Source of the DNA: Oscillospiraceae bacterium
GTDB lineage: Bacteria; Bacillota; Clostridia; Oscillospirales; Oscillospiraceae
Reading direction: 5' to 3'
DNA: 64,000 bases
Assembly (NCBI GenBank): GCA_022846095.1
Contig: AP025583.1
Coordinates: 3,249,279 to 3,313,278 of the forward strand
This document shows, piece by piece, positions 53,152 through 61,965 of the stretch. Made by a program: the position numbers and the translations under genes. The number at the start of each line of letters is the position of its first letter. The stretch's first letter is position 1. The notes below the pieces were generated by a model, which was not told where the DNA came from, searched no databases, and saw nothing but the letters and a program-made list of their open reading frames with translations.

Positions 53152-54036
53152 CTATGCCGCCCTCGCCTCGGCCGGGATCTCAAAGTCCTCAGCGGCGTTG
53201 AAGCCGGAGCAGGTCATGGTCATGCGCATCTGCTCCACCGCCAGGCCGTCGGCGTCCCCGGCGGACCCGTCCACGGCGCCCACCAGCCGGGTCAGCACCT
53301 GGTTCATCAGCGCGGTCATGTCCATCTCGTACTGCACCGGGTAGCCGCTCTTCTGGTCAATCCACAGGGAGCAGGGCAGATCGGGCAGGTCGCTATAGAT
53401 CTCCTTGAGCTTCTCCGCGTCCATCTCACTGGACAGGTTCAGGGAGTCCAGCGCGTCCAGCGCGCCGGAGGCGCGCAGCACCTGCTCCATGTCCTTGCCC
53501 TTGATGACCCCGTCGTAGCGGTCGGCCGGGGCGCCGTTCACGTCCCCGCTGCCCGCCTGGGTGAAGCTCTCGCTGCTGTCCAGGTAAAATTCCAGGTTCT
53601 CCTGGGCGTCGTACTGGCCCAGATCCTCCAGCGCCACCGACTGGCTCTGCCAGCTGGCGCCGTCGGTGATGTACATGTTGTAGGCGTCCCCCTCCTGGGC
53701 GGCGTACATGGTCATGGACATCATGGGCTCCTGGTTGTCCAGCCCCGCGCCGGTGAAATCCAGGCTCACCGCCACCTCCGCCTTGAGCTTCAGCGGGTCG
53801 GTGAAGGTGACGATCTCCATGCGCATGCGCTCGGCCAGGGTGATGGCCGCCGCGTCGGTGCCGCTGGGCACCTGGAAGGCCATGTCCATCACCACGTCGG
53901 ACTCCATGCTCTTGACGTCCTGCAGCCTCTCCTGGGCGGCCTGGACCGGGTCCTGGGTGGTGGTCTCCCCGCAGGCCGCCAGGGACAGCGCGAGACAAGC
54001 CGCCAGGGCGGCGGCGGTGATTCTGTTTCGTTTCAT
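53152..54036 (-). CDS. Lipoprotein, LppX/DUF6612-like
   Basis: 294 residues from ATG 54036. Lipoprotein signal KRNRITAAALAACLALSLAAC with lipobox LAAC, Cys22 as the lipidated residue. The mature part (SMESDVVMDMAFQVPSG ..., DRYDGVIKGKDMEQVLRASGAL, LPCSLWIDQKSGYPVQYEMDMTALM) resembles the U-shaped beta-sheet lipoproteins of the DUF6612/LolA-like group in Firmicutes, which bind lipids or sense the envelope. Acidic; tethered outside the membrane. No specific role known. Confidence 0.85.
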   Translation of the reverse strand: MKRNRITAAALAACLALSLAACGETTTQDPVQAAQERLQDVKSMESDVVMDMAFQVPSGTDAAAITLAERMRMEIVTFTDPLKLKAEVAVSLDFTGAGLDNQEPMMSMTMYAAQEGDAYNMYITDGASWQSQSVALEDLGQYDAQENLEFYLDSSESFTQAGSGDVNGAPADRYDGVIKGKDMEQVLRASGALDALDSLNLSSEMDAEKLKEIYSDLPDLPCSLWIDQKSGYPVQYEMDMTALMNQVLTRLVGAVDGSAGDADGLAVEQMRMTMTCSGFNAAEDFEIPAEARAA

Positions 54037-54098
54037 GATATGTCTGTTCCTTTCCTCTTGGATACCGCGATCATACCACAGCGGGCCGGGAACAGTCT

Positions 54099-55103
54099 TT
54101 ACAAAGAGGATACAAATGACGGCCGCGCCCCTGCCAGCAGGGCCTCCACCTCGTCCCGTCCGGGCACGCTGGGGATGCCGCCCCGCCGCTGGGTGGACAG
54201 CCCGGCCGCCGCGCAGGCGAAGCGGGCGACGTCCGCAAGCTCCTCCCGCTCCAGCGCCTCCGGGGCCTTGCCCAGCTCCAGCAGGCGGCACACCGCCGCG
54301 CCGCCGAAGATGTCCCCCGCGCCGGTGGTGTCCACCGGCCGGATGCCGGCCGGGGCCGGGACCGTGCAGGAATGCCGCCGGGTGGCGCAGTAACAGCCCC
54401 CCGGCCCCAGGGTGACGAAGGCCAGCGCCACGCCGTACTCCTCCAGCAGGATGCGGGCGGTGCGCTCCGGCCCGGCGGAGAAGAGGAACTCCCCCTCCTC
54501 CCCGCTCAGCTTTACCACGTCGGCCTGCCCCATGCCCCACAGCATCTGGCGCCTGGCCTCGGCCAGATCCCGCCAGAGGGGGCGGCGCAGGTTGGGGTCG
54601 AAGGTGACCAGCTTTCCGCCCGCCCGGGCGCAGGCCGCCGCCGCCCGGGCGCAGGCCGCCGCCGCCCGGGTGGCGGCCCGGGCGGGCTCGTCGGTGAGGG
54701 AGAGGGAGCCGAAGTGAAAGCAGTGCGCCTCTCCGATGAGCCCGAAGTCCACCTCCCCGGCCCGCAGCAGGGTGTCCGCCCCCGGCTTGCGGGCGAAGGA
54801 GAAGGTCCGCTCGCCCCGCCCGTCCAGGGTGACGAAGGCCAGGGTGGTGAAGGCCTCCGGGTCCTCCACCACTCCCCGCGTCTCAATCCCCGCCCGGCGC
54901 AGGGTGTCCAGCAGCAGCGCGCCGAAGGCGTCCGCCCCCACCTTGCCGATCAGGGCGGTTTTCGCCCCGTATTTGGCCAGGGCGGCCAGGAAATTGGCGG
55001 GCGCGCCGCCGGGCTGGGCCCGGAGGACGGGATACCCGTCCTCCCCCGCCCCCTCGGCGGCAAAGTCGATCAGCAGCTCGCCCAGCGCCACCACGTCCGG
55101 CAT
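54099..55103 (-). CDS. PfkB-family sugar kinase (fructokinase-like)
   Basis: 334 residues from ATG 55103. PfkB signatures: VVALGELLIDF, GGAPANFLAALAKYGAKTALIGKVGADAFG near the N-terminus and DTTGAGDIFGGAAV with the catalytic Asp near the C-terminus; most like bacterial fructokinases. An in-frame 21-bp tandem repeat (54622-54663) inserts an Ala/Arg-rich helix (ACARAAAACARA). The gene begins 2 bp after the D-lyxose isomerase gene, so the pair probably turns lyxose or mannose into ketose and then phosphorylates it. Confidence 0.9.
   Translation of the reverse strand: MPDVVALGELLIDFAAEGAGEDGYPVLRAQPGGAPANFLAALAKYGAKTALIGKVGADAFGALLLDTLRRAGIETRGVVEDPEAFTTLAFVTLDGRGERTFSFARKPGADTLLRAGEVDFGLIGEAHCFHFGSLSLTDEPARAATRAAAACARAAAACARAGGKLVTFDPNLRRPLWRDLAEARRQMLWGMGQADVVKLSGEEGEFLFSAGPERTARILLEEYGVALAFVTLGPGGCYCATRRHSCTVPAPAGIRPVDTTGAGDIFGGAAVCRLLELGKAPEALEREELADVARFACAAAGLSTQRRGGIPSVPGRDEVEALLAGARPSFVSSL
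54622..54663. repeat. 21-bp tandem repeat inside the sugar kinase gene
   Basis: The unit GCCCGGGCGCAGGCCGCCGC(C) occurs at 54622-54642 and 54643-54663, followed by a third degenerate copy. It adds seven residues per copy in frame, so copy-number change would alter length but not frame. Confidence 0.85.
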
Positions 55104-55105
55104 GA

Positions 55106-55801
55106 TTATCCCTCCCCTTCCACCGCCGCCGGGTACTCGTTGCACAGCAGGCGGTAGGGGGGCTCGTCCTCCTCGATGTCCGGGAAGCGGCCCATCTCCT
55201 CCAGGAAGCGGTTGTCCGTGTTGTCGTCGTTGCACTGGCTCACCTCGCCGATGAGCACCCGCCCCGTGCCCTCCTTGGCCCAGAAGGCGTGGTACATGCC
55301 GTGAGTCAGGGTGGCGCTCTGTCCCGGCGCCAGCTCCAGCACCGTCCCGGCGGGGACGGTGCGCGCCACCCCGTCGCAGACCACCTGCACGGCGTTCACG
55401 CGGTCCAGCCCGCCGTCGGGCGCGGCGTTGTAGAGCTGCATACACAGCACGCCGCCTCCCCGGTTGATGATGTCCTCCATCTTCTTCCAGTGGAAGTGCA
55501 TGGGACAGACCTGATCCTCCTCGCTGATCAGCAGCTTTTCCGCGTAGGGCTTTTCGTAGCGGGGATCGTTCTGGTTGCCGTTGCGCAGGGTCACCAGCAC
55601 CAGCCCCACCCGGTCGAAGTCGTCCAGGCCGTAGTCCGTGATGTCCCAGCCCAGCATGTTGTCCCGGATTTCATCGCATTCCCGTCCCCTGTCCGCCCAG
55701 TCCTCCGGCGTCCAGCGCGCGAAGGGGGGCAGAGCGAAGCGGAAGGATGCGATGAACTCCTCCGCCCGCCGGATCACCGCGTTGATCTCGCTGCGTTTCA
55801 T
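55106..55801 (-). CDS. D-lyxose (D-mannose) ketol-isomerase, cupin type
   Basis: 231 residues matching D-lyxose isomerases: MKRSEINAVIRRAEEFIASF, LPPFARWTPEDW, WDITDYGLDDFDRVGLVLVTLRNG, and the cupin metal site CPMHFHWKKMEDIINRGGG with His-x-His-x(n)-Glu, and a later His in LTHGMYHAFW. Interconverts lyxose/xylulose or mannose/fructose with Mn2+. In an operon with the PfkB kinase. Confidence 0.88.
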   Translation of the reverse strand: MKRSEINAVIRRAEEFIASFRFALPPFARWTPEDWADRGRECDEIRDNMLGWDITDYGLDDFDRVGLVLVTLRNGNQNDPRYEKPYAEKLLISEEDQVCPMHFHWKKMEDIINRGGGVLCMQLYNAAPDGGLDRVNAVQVVCDGVARTVPAGTVLELAPGQSATLTHGMYHAFWAKEGTGRVLIGEVSQCNDDNTDNRFLEEMGRFPDIEEDEPPYRLLCNEYPAAVEGEG

Positions 55802-55839
55802 AGCGACCTCTCCTTATATTAAATTGTATATTCCGTCTG

Positions 55840-56412
55840 TTATTTCCGCCCCCGCGCCGCCAGGAACCCGAAGGCCGTGCCGGCCACGCCGCCCACCAGG
55901 TGCATGAAGTGGGCCACGTTGTCCCGCACGAACAGGGCGGCGTAGACCTCCTGGCCCAGGTAGAGCACGGCCACCAGGATGAGGGTCAGGGGGATGGAGC
56001 CCTCGCGCATCCCCGACAGTGAGGAGAGCATAATGAGCATGAACACGATGCCGCTGGCCCCCAGCAGAGCCGTTCCGGGGAAGAGCAGGCACTGGAGCAG
56101 GCCGGAGATGAGTGCCGTGAGCAGCACCCCCGCCAGCAGGATTTTGCTGCCGTACTTCTCCTCCATGGGCGGACCCACCACCAGCATCAGCACCATATTG
56201 CCCGTGAAGTGCTCGTACCCGCTGTGGCCCAGGATGTGGCCGAAGAGCCGCACGTAGCCCAGCGGATCGGCCGGCGAGGTCCGGTAGACCGAGAACAGGG
56301 CCCCCGTGGTCCAGCCCCCGGTCAGCTTCCCCAGCACCAGGGCCGCCAGCGAGAGCAGGAACAGCGTGAGGATTACCGGGGCGTTGTAGTGGATTTTTTT
56401 CAGGGCCTTCAC
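55840..56412 (-). CDS. Rhomboid family intramembrane serine protease
   Basis: 190 residues from GTG 56412, five bases after GGGGGGAG. Six or so membrane helices. The first membrane segment APVILTLFLLSLAALVLG, then GHILGHSGYEHFTGNMVLMLVVGPPMEEKYGS (rhomboid HxxxN motif), the nucleophile LLGASGIVFMLI (GxSG) and the catalytic His in VAHFMHLVGGVAG. Cleaves single-pass membrane proteins within the bilayer. Short, lacking extra domains. Confidence 0.9.
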   Translation of the reverse strand: MKALKKIHYNAPVILTLFLLSLAALVLGKLTGGWTTGALFSVYRTSPADPLGYVRLFGHILGHSGYEHFTGNMVLMLVVGPPMEEKYGSKILLAGVLLTALISGLLQCLLFPGTALLGASGIVFMLIMLSSLSGMREGSIPLTLILVAVLYLGQEVYAALFVRDNVAHFMHLVGGVAGTAFGFLAARGRK

Positions 56413-56445
56413 CGGGCGCTCCCCCCTTTTCCTGTAGTATAGCAT

Positions 56446-56484
56446 AAAAGCGGGGCGGATGCACCAGCATCCGCCCCGCTTTTT
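56446..56484 (-). terminator. Terminator of the Opp-M20-lyase operon
   Basis: Minus strand AAAAAGCGGGGCGGATGC-TGGT-GCATCCGCCCCGCTTTTATG, just after the stop of the lyase-ferredoxin gene. Ends the transporter operon cleanly. Confidence 0.92.
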
Positions 56485-56491
56485 CTCAGGA

Positions 56492-57889
56492 TTAGGCGTC
56501 GGCCCGCCGCGCCAGGGTGGGGCAGGCGGAAACACAGCGCAGGCACAGGGTGCAGCGCTGGGGGTCGGTCACATGGGGGTCGGCGGGGGAGATGGCGTGC
56601 TCCGGGCAGGCGGCGGCGCAGGCGCCGCAGGCTACGCACCCCTCCCCCACGGCGGGAGGGCGCACGGGGCGCATACGCTCGTCCGCCGCGCTCCGGGGCA
56701 GCGGGTGGATCTCCGCCCCGCCCTCCAGGCACCCGGCGATGCGCCCCAGCCCCTCCAGCAGCATGCTGCGGGGGCAGGCGCAGTTGATGCGGATGAACCC
56801 CCCGCCCCCCGCGCCGAAGCGCTCGCCGCACTCCAGCAGGATTTTACCCCGCTCCACCAGCTCCCGCTCCAGGGCCGGGCCGTCGGAACGGTAGGCCGAC
56901 ACGTCCACCCAGGCCAGGTAGAGCCCCTCGGGCACGCGGAAGCGGGCGCGGGGCAGCCGCCGGCGCAGAAAGTCCGCCAGCAGCTCCATGCTGCCGTCCA
57001 GATAGGCCCGCAGCGTGTCCACCCAGGCGTCCCCGCATTCGTACGCGGCCTGGGTGGCCGCGATGGACAGGGGGTTGGCCAGCTGGGGCACGCCGTCGAT
57101 CCCCTCCAGCGCCTTCCGGTGTTCCGCGCTGGGGATGACGATGTTGGACAGGCCCATGCCCGCCAGGTTGAAGGTCTTGCTGGGGGCGGTGCAGGTGATG
57201 ATGAACTCCTCACCGGGGAACAGGGCGGCCACGGGGGTGTAGCCGCACCCCGTCCGGGTGAGGTCGCCGTGGATCTCGTCGGAGACGAGGACCACGCCGC
57301 AGCGCCTGCACAGCTCCCCCACCCGGGCCAGCTCCTCCCGGCTCCACACCCGGCCGGTGGGGTTGTGGGGGTTGCAGAAGAGCAGCAGCTTGTTTTCCGG
57401 CCGGGCCAGCTTCTCCTCCAGATCCGCGAAGTCCAGGGTGTAGTACCCGTCCCGCTCGGCCAGGGGGCTGTTGACCACGGTGCGGCCGGTGGCCTGGATG
57501 GTGTTGAAGAAGGGGTAGTACACCGGCATGTTGATGACCACGCCGTCCCCCGGCCCGGTCAGCGCCAGGATCAGGCTCTTGATGGCGGGCACCACGCCCT
57601 TGGTGACCACCACGCTGTCCGAGTGGATATACCAGCCGTAGCGGCGCTGGTACCAGCCGCACACCGCCCGGAAGTAGCGGGGGCAGATGTAGCTGCTGTA
57701 GCCCAGGACGGGGCTGCGGTCCAGCCGCTCCCGGATGGCCCCGATGATCTCGGGGGCGCAGGCGAAGTCCATGTCGGCCACCCACATGGGGATGGTGTCC
57801 CCGTCGGCCTCGGGCTGGACGAAAAAGGAGAAGTCCCACTTGGCGCTGTTGGTGCCCCGGCGCTCCAGGACACGGTCGAAATCGTACAT
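56492..57889 (-). CDS. MalY/PatB-type PLP C-S lyase/aminotransferase fused to a C-terminal 2[4Fe-4S] ferredoxin domain
   Basis: 465 residues. Residues 1-392 are a complete MalY/PatB cystathionine beta-lyase-type enzyme: WDFSFFVQPEADGDTIPMWVADMDF start, FCNPHNPTGRVW, DEIHGDL and PLP Lys238 in APSKTFNLAGMG. Residues 418-456 add two ferredoxin motifs (Cys 418/421/424/428 and 446/449/452/456), which members of this family lack. The fused iron-sulfur part could pass electrons to or from an intermediate, or serve as a sensor; no known reaction of this family needs it. The start codon follows the M20 gene stop directly (TAGATG). Confidence 0.92.
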   Translation of the reverse strand: MYDFDRVLERRGTNSAKWDFSFFVQPEADGDTIPMWVADMDFACAPEIIGAIRERLDRSPVLGYSSYICPRYFRAVCGWYQRRYGWYIHSDSVVVTKGVVPAIKSLILALTGPGDGVVINMPVYYPFFNTIQATGRTVVNSPLAERDGYYTLDFADLEEKLARPENKLLLFCNPHNPTGRVWSREELARVGELCRRCGVVLVSDEIHGDLTRTGCGYTPVAALFPGEEFIITCTAPSKTFNLAGMGLSNIVIPSAEHRKALEGIDGVPQLANPLSIAATQAAYECGDAWVDTLRAYLDGSMELLADFLRRRLPRARFRVPEGLYLAWVDVSAYRSDGPALERELVERGKILLECGERFGAGGGGFIRINCACPRSMLLEGLGRIAGCLEGGAEIHPLPRSAADERMRPVRPPAVGEGCVACGACAAACPEHAISPADPHVTDPQRCTLCLRCVSACPTLARRADA

Positions 57890-59095
57890 CTATGCGTTCA
57901 CCCTCTCCGGCCGCGCCAGCAGCCGTTTTGTGGTCTCGATCAGCACCGCCATGGACACGGGCAGCGCGTCCTCGTCCAGGTCGAATTTGGGGTGGTGCCC
58001 CCCGTAGACGATGCCCTTGGCCTCGTTTTTCACGCCGTACATGAAGAAGCTGGAGGGGATGGCGTTGGCGTACCAGGCGAAGTCCTCGCAGCCGGTGGAG
58101 GGCTCCGGCGCCAGGAAGACGCCCCGCTCCCCCACCACCGCCCGGGCCGCCTCCAGCACCGTATCGGTGACGGATTTGTCGTTGGAGAAGGAGGGGTACA
58201 GGGCCGTGCGCTCGAAGCGGCAGGTGCAGCCGTTCATGGCGCAGATATGCCCCGCGGCGGAGTCCATGCAGGAGATCACCCGCTCCCGCACCCCCTCGTC
58301 GAAGGTGCGCACGGTGCCCGACACCACCGCCCGGCCGGGCAGCACGTTCTTGGTGCCCGGCTCCCCGGCCTGCACCGAGCACACCGAGAGCACCGCGCTC
58401 TGCATGGGGTCGATGCGCCGGGAGAGCACGGTGTGCCAGGCGGCGACGATCTGGCCCGCGGTGAGGACCACGTCGCTGCCTTCGTGGGGACTGCACCCGT
58501 GGGTCCCCCTGCCCTCCACAATCAGGTCGAACACGTCTCCGCTGGCGCAGGTCTGGCCGTATTTGCCCAGAATCTGCCCGGTTGAGGTGTAGGTGCTCTG
58601 GTGGGCCCCCACCATATAGTCCACGCCGTCCAACGCGCCCGACTCCAGGATGAGCTTGGCCCCGCCGGGGGCGGGGCCCTCCTCGGCGGGCTGGAAGACG
58701 AATTTCACCGTCCCCCGCAGGCCCTCCCGGTGCCGGGACAGGTAGCGGGCCACCCCCAGCAGGGCGGCGGTGTGGCCGTCGTGCCCGCAGGCGTGGCACA
58801 CCCCGTCGTTCCGGGAGCGGTAGGGCACGTCCTTTTCGTCCTGCATGGGCAGCGCGTCCATGTCGGCCCGCAGGGCCACCGTGGGGCCGGGCAGGCCGGT
58901 ATTCAGCACGCCGATGACCGCCGTCTCCGCCGGGCAGAAGCCGGTGAGCACCTCCAGCCCGAAGCTGTCCAGCAGGCTGCGCACGATGCCGGAGGTGCGC
59001 TTCTCCTGAAAGCCCAGCTCGGGGTACATGTGGAAATCCCGCCGCCAGCGGATCACGTCGCTGCGGTAGGGGGAGAGCTCTTCCAAAAGGCTCAT
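57890..59095 (-). CDS. M20 family amidohydrolase/peptidase
   Basis: 401 residues of the M20D group: VALRADMDALP, VCHACGHDGHTAALLG (metal ligands), QPAEEGPAPGG, GAHQSTYTSTG, and GRGTHGCSPHEGSDV in the lid domain. Related but not closely similar to the M20 gene at 20543. It follows the oligopeptide ABC transporter by 14 bp, so it likely hydrolyses a peptide or N-acyl amino acid that the transporter imports, feeding the PLP lyase downstream. Confidence 0.9.
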   Translation of the reverse strand: MSLLEELSPYRSDVIRWRRDFHMYPELGFQEKRTSGIVRSLLDSFGLEVLTGFCPAETAVIGVLNTGLPGPTVALRADMDALPMQDEKDVPYRSRNDGVCHACGHDGHTAALLGVARYLSRHREGLRGTVKFVFQPAEEGPAPGGAKLILESGALDGVDYMVGAHQSTYTSTGQILGKYGQTCASGDVFDLIVEGRGTHGCSPHEGSDVVLTAGQIVAAWHTVLSRRIDPMQSAVLSVCSVQAGEPGTKNVLPGRAVVSGTVRTFDEGVRERVISCMDSAAGHICAMNGCTCRFERTALYPSFSNDKSVTDTVLEAARAVVGERGVFLAPEPSTGCEDFAWYANAIPSSFFMYGVKNEAKGIVYGGHHPKFDLDEDALPVSMAVLIETTKRLLARPERVNA

Positions 59096-59109
59096 GGCTG
59101 TTCCTCCTC

Positions 59110-60060
59110 TCAGACCAGGGTACAGGCCACGAAGTGGCCCGGCCCCACCTCACGCAGCGCCGGGTCGGCCTCCCGGCAGGCGGCGGTGGCGTGGGGGCAG
59201 CGGTTGGCGAACCGGCAGCCCGGCTTGGGGTCCACGGGGGAGCTGATCTCCCCCCTGAGCACCACCCGCTCCCGCCTGCGGTGGATGCTGGGGACGGGGA
59301 TGGCGGCCAGCAGGGCCTGGGTATAGGGGTGGGTGGGGTGGGCAAAGAGCTCCTCCACCGGGGAGCGCTCCACGATCTGCCCCAGGTACATCACCGCGAT
59401 GTCGTCGGCAAAGTGGTTGACCACGCTCAGGTTATGGGTGATGAAAATGTAGGTCAGGTTGCGCTGGGCCTGGAGCTCCTGCATCAGGTTGAGGATCTGG
59501 GCCTGGATGGACACGTCCAGGGCGGACACCGGCTCGTCGCAGACGATGAACTTGGGGTCCACCGACAGGGCCCGGGCGATGCCGATGCGCTGGCGGCGGC
59601 CGCCGTCCAGCTCGTGAGGGTAGGCGTTCACCAGCCGCTCGGCCAGCCCCACCGTCTCCATCAGGGCGAAGACCTTGTCCAGCTCCTCCCCCCGCCCGCC
59701 CGACATGCCGGCCAGGCGCATGGGCTCGGCGATGGACTCGCTCACCGTCCTGCGGGGGTCCAGGGAGGAGAAGGGGTCCTGGAATATCATCTGCATCTCC
59801 CGGCGCTGGCGGCGCAGGGCCGGGCCCTTGAGGGCGCGGATGTCCTTCCCCTCGAAGAGGATCTCCCCCTCGGTGGCCTCCAGCAGCCGCAGCACTACCC
59901 GGCCTGTGGTGGACTTGCCGCAGCCCGACTCCCCCACCACGCCCAGGGTGCGCCCGCGCCCGATGGAGAAGTTCACGTCGTCCACGGCGTGGAGGGTGCC
60001 CCGCTTGGTCTTGAAGTACTTTTTGAGGTGCCTGACCTCCAGCAGCGTATCCGCGTTCAT
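59110..60060 (-). CDS. Oligopeptide ABC transporter ATP-binding protein (OppF/DppF)
   Basis: 316 residues from ATG 60060. Walker [13 protein letters not shown]-loop [12 protein letters not shown], signature [16 protein letters not shown] (LDGG in place of LSGG, common in this subgroup), Walker [15 protein letters not shown], and the C-terminal C-rich oligopeptide domain [21 protein letters not shown]. Pairs with the preceding ATPase; the start overlaps it by ATGA. Confidence 0.93.
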   Translation of the reverse strand: MNADTLLEVRHLKKYFKTKRGTLHAVDDVNFSIGRGRTLGVVGESGCGKSTTGRVVLRLLEATEGEILFEGKDIRALKGPALRRQRREMQMIFQDPFSSLDPRRTVSESIAEPMRLAGMSGGRGEELDKVFALMETVGLAERLVNAYPHELDGGRRQRIGIARALSVDPKFIVCDEPVSALDVSIQAQILNLMQELQAQRNLTYIFITHNLSVVNHFADDIAVMYLGQIVERSPVEELFAHPTHPYTQALLAAIPVPSIHRRRERVVLRGEISSPVDPKPGCRFANRCPHATAACREADPALREVGPGHFVACTLV

Positions 60061-61049
60061 CGCTCCACCTCCCTGCATTTGCCCCGGTTTTCCGCCCGGT
60101 AGAGGTGGCACTCCACGTAGTGGGTGGGGCTGAGATCGATCCGGGGCGGCTTTTCGGCCCCGCAGCAGGGCAGGGCGTAGTCGCAGCGGGGGCAGAAGGC
60201 GCAGCCCGCGGGCAGGTTGCTGGGGTCGGGCATCAGGCCCCGGATGGGCTTCAATTTGGCCTGCCGCGTCTCGATATTGGGCAGGGAGTTGAACAGCCCC
60301 TCGGTGTAGGGGTGCTTGGTGCGGTCGAAGATGTCCTCCAGGGCGCCGTGCTCCACGATGCGCCCGGCGTAGACCACCGACACCTCGTCGCAGATCTCCG
60401 CCACGATGCCCAGGTCGTGGGTGATCATGATGATGGCCGTGTCGTACTGGGCTTTCAAATCCTTCATCATCTCCAGCACCTGGGCCTGGATGGTCACATC
60501 CAGGGCGGTGGTGGGCTCGTCGGCGATGAGCAGGCTGGGGTTGCAGGCCAGGGCGATGGCGATGACCACCCGCTGCTTCATGCCGCCGGAGAACTGGTGG
60601 GGGTACTCGCCGCCCCGGTCCCGGGGGATGCCCACCTTCTCCAGCATGTCCCCGGCGGCGGCCAGGGCCTCCTTCTCGGAGCAGCCGCGGTGGATGGCCA
60701 CCACCTCGGCGATCTGCTCCTCCACCGTCATTACCGGGTTGAGGGAGGTCATGGGGTCCTGGAAGATCATGGACACCTTGTCCCCCCGTATGCGCTCCAT
60801 CTCCTTCTCGGGCAGGGTGAGCACGTCCACCCCGTCCAGCAGGATCCGCCCCCCCTCGATGACGCCGGGGGGATTGGGCACCAGGTTTAATATGGCCAGG
60901 CCCGTGGTGGTCTTGCCCGCGCCGGTCTCCCCCACCAGGCCCAGGGTCTTGCCCTTGTCCACCGACAGGGACAGGCCGTTGATGGCGTGGACCGTCTCCT
61001 GGTCGCTTCGGAAGCTGACCGCCAGATCTTCGATTTCCAGTGTTTTCAT
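60057..61049 (-). CDS. Oligopeptide ABC transporter ATP-binding protein (OppD/DppD)
   Basis: 330 residues. Walker [28 protein letters not shown], signature [15 protein letters not shown], Walker [15 protein letters not shown], and the C-terminal oligopeptide-binding cysteine motif [14 protein letters not shown]. Energises peptide uptake with OppF. Lies 12 bp after the permease gene. Confidence 0.94.
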   Translation of the reverse strand: MKTLEIEDLAVSFRSDQETVHAINGLSLSVDKGKTLGLVGETGAGKTTTGLAILNLVPNPPGVIEGGRILLDGVDVLTLPEKEMERIRGDKVSMIFQDPMTSLNPVMTVEEQIAEVVAIHRGCSEKEALAAAGDMLEKVGIPRDRGGEYPHQFSGGMKQRVVIAIALACNPSLLIADEPTTALDVTIQAQVLEMMKDLKAQYDTAIIMITHDLGIVAEICDEVSVVYAGRIVEHGALEDIFDRTKHPYTEGLFNSLPNIETRQAKLKPIRGLMPDPSNLPAGCAFCPRCDYALPCCGAEKPPRIDLSPTHYVECHLYRAENRGKCREVER

Positions 61050-61061
61050 GTCGCTCCCCCC

Positions 61062-61949
61062 TTACTTCAGCCTGGGGTCCAGGGCGTCGCGCAGGCCGTC
61101 CCCCAGCAGGTTGAGCGCCAGGATGGTCAGCATGATGGCGATGCCCGGGAAGATGGTGATATAGCTGCTGTCCCGGATAAAGGTGCGCCCGCCGGAGAGC
61201 ATGGCCCCCCACTCCGGGGCGGGCGGCAGCACGCCGATGCCCAGGAAGCTGAGGGAGGAGGTGGCCAGGATGGCGTAGGCCACCCGCAGGGTGAACTGCA
61301 CGATGATGGGGGCCAGGCAGTTGGGGATGATGTGCCGGAGGATGATGGCGAACTCCGTGCACCCCGCCGCCCGGGCCGACTCCACGAACTCCTGGTCCTT
61401 CAGGGTGATGACCGAGGCCCGCACCACCCGGGCGAATTTGGCCACGTTGGACACGCCGATGGCGAAAATCAGGTTGGCCGTGGAGGTGCCGAAGGCCGCG
61501 ATAATCGCCATGCACAGCAGGATGGCGGGCACGGCCAGCACGATGTCCAAAAGGCGCATGATGACGTTGTCCACCTTGCCGCCGTAATACCCGGCCACCG
61601 CGCCAAGCAGGCCGCCGATGACCACGCCCACCACCACCGAGGCGAAGCCCACGATGAGGGAGATGCGGGTGCCGTGGACCAGGCGGGCGAAGATGTCCCG
61701 CCCGTACTCGTCGGTGCCGAACCAGTGGGCGCCGCTGGGCCCCTGGAGCCGCCCGGCGATGTCCTGCTTGATGACCACCGTGTCGTAGTCGGCGATCACG
61801 TCGGCAAAGATGGCGATGAGGAGGAAGACCACCAGGATGGCCAGGCCCAGCATGGCCATCTTGTTCTTGGTCAGCCTGCGCCAGGCCTCCGCCGCCTGGC
61901 TCTTCTTTTTGTACTTTTTCCGCAGATCCGCTGTGGATGCCGTTTCCAT
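61062..61949 (-). CDS. Oligopeptide ABC transporter permease (OppC/DppC)
   Basis: 295 residues with six hydrophobic helices; HWFGTDEYGRDIFARLVHGTRISL and the EAA loop EFVESARAAGCTEFAIILRHIIPNCL are diagnostic. Forms the inner-membrane channel with the OppB-type partner. Confidence 0.94.
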   Translation of the reverse strand: METASTADLRKKYKKKSQAAEAWRRLTKNKMAMLGLAILVVFLLIAIFADVIADYDTVVIKQDIAGRLQGPSGAHWFGTDEYGRDIFARLVHGTRISLIVGFASVVVGVVIGGLLGAVAGYYGGKVDNVIMRLLDIVLAVPAILLCMAIIAAFGTSTANLIFAIGVSNVAKFARVVRASVITLKDQEFVESARAAGCTEFAIILRHIIPNCLAPIIVQFTLRVAYAILATSSLSFLGIGVLPPAPEWGAMLSGGRTFIRDSSYITIFPGIAIMLTILALNLLGDGLRDALDPRLK

Positions 61950-61965
61950 ACCCCGCGCCTCCTCT

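Noticed and set aside
54622-54663. CRISPR-like repeat
   Set aside because: The copies are directly adjacent with no spacers and lie within a coding frame; no cas genes are in the window.
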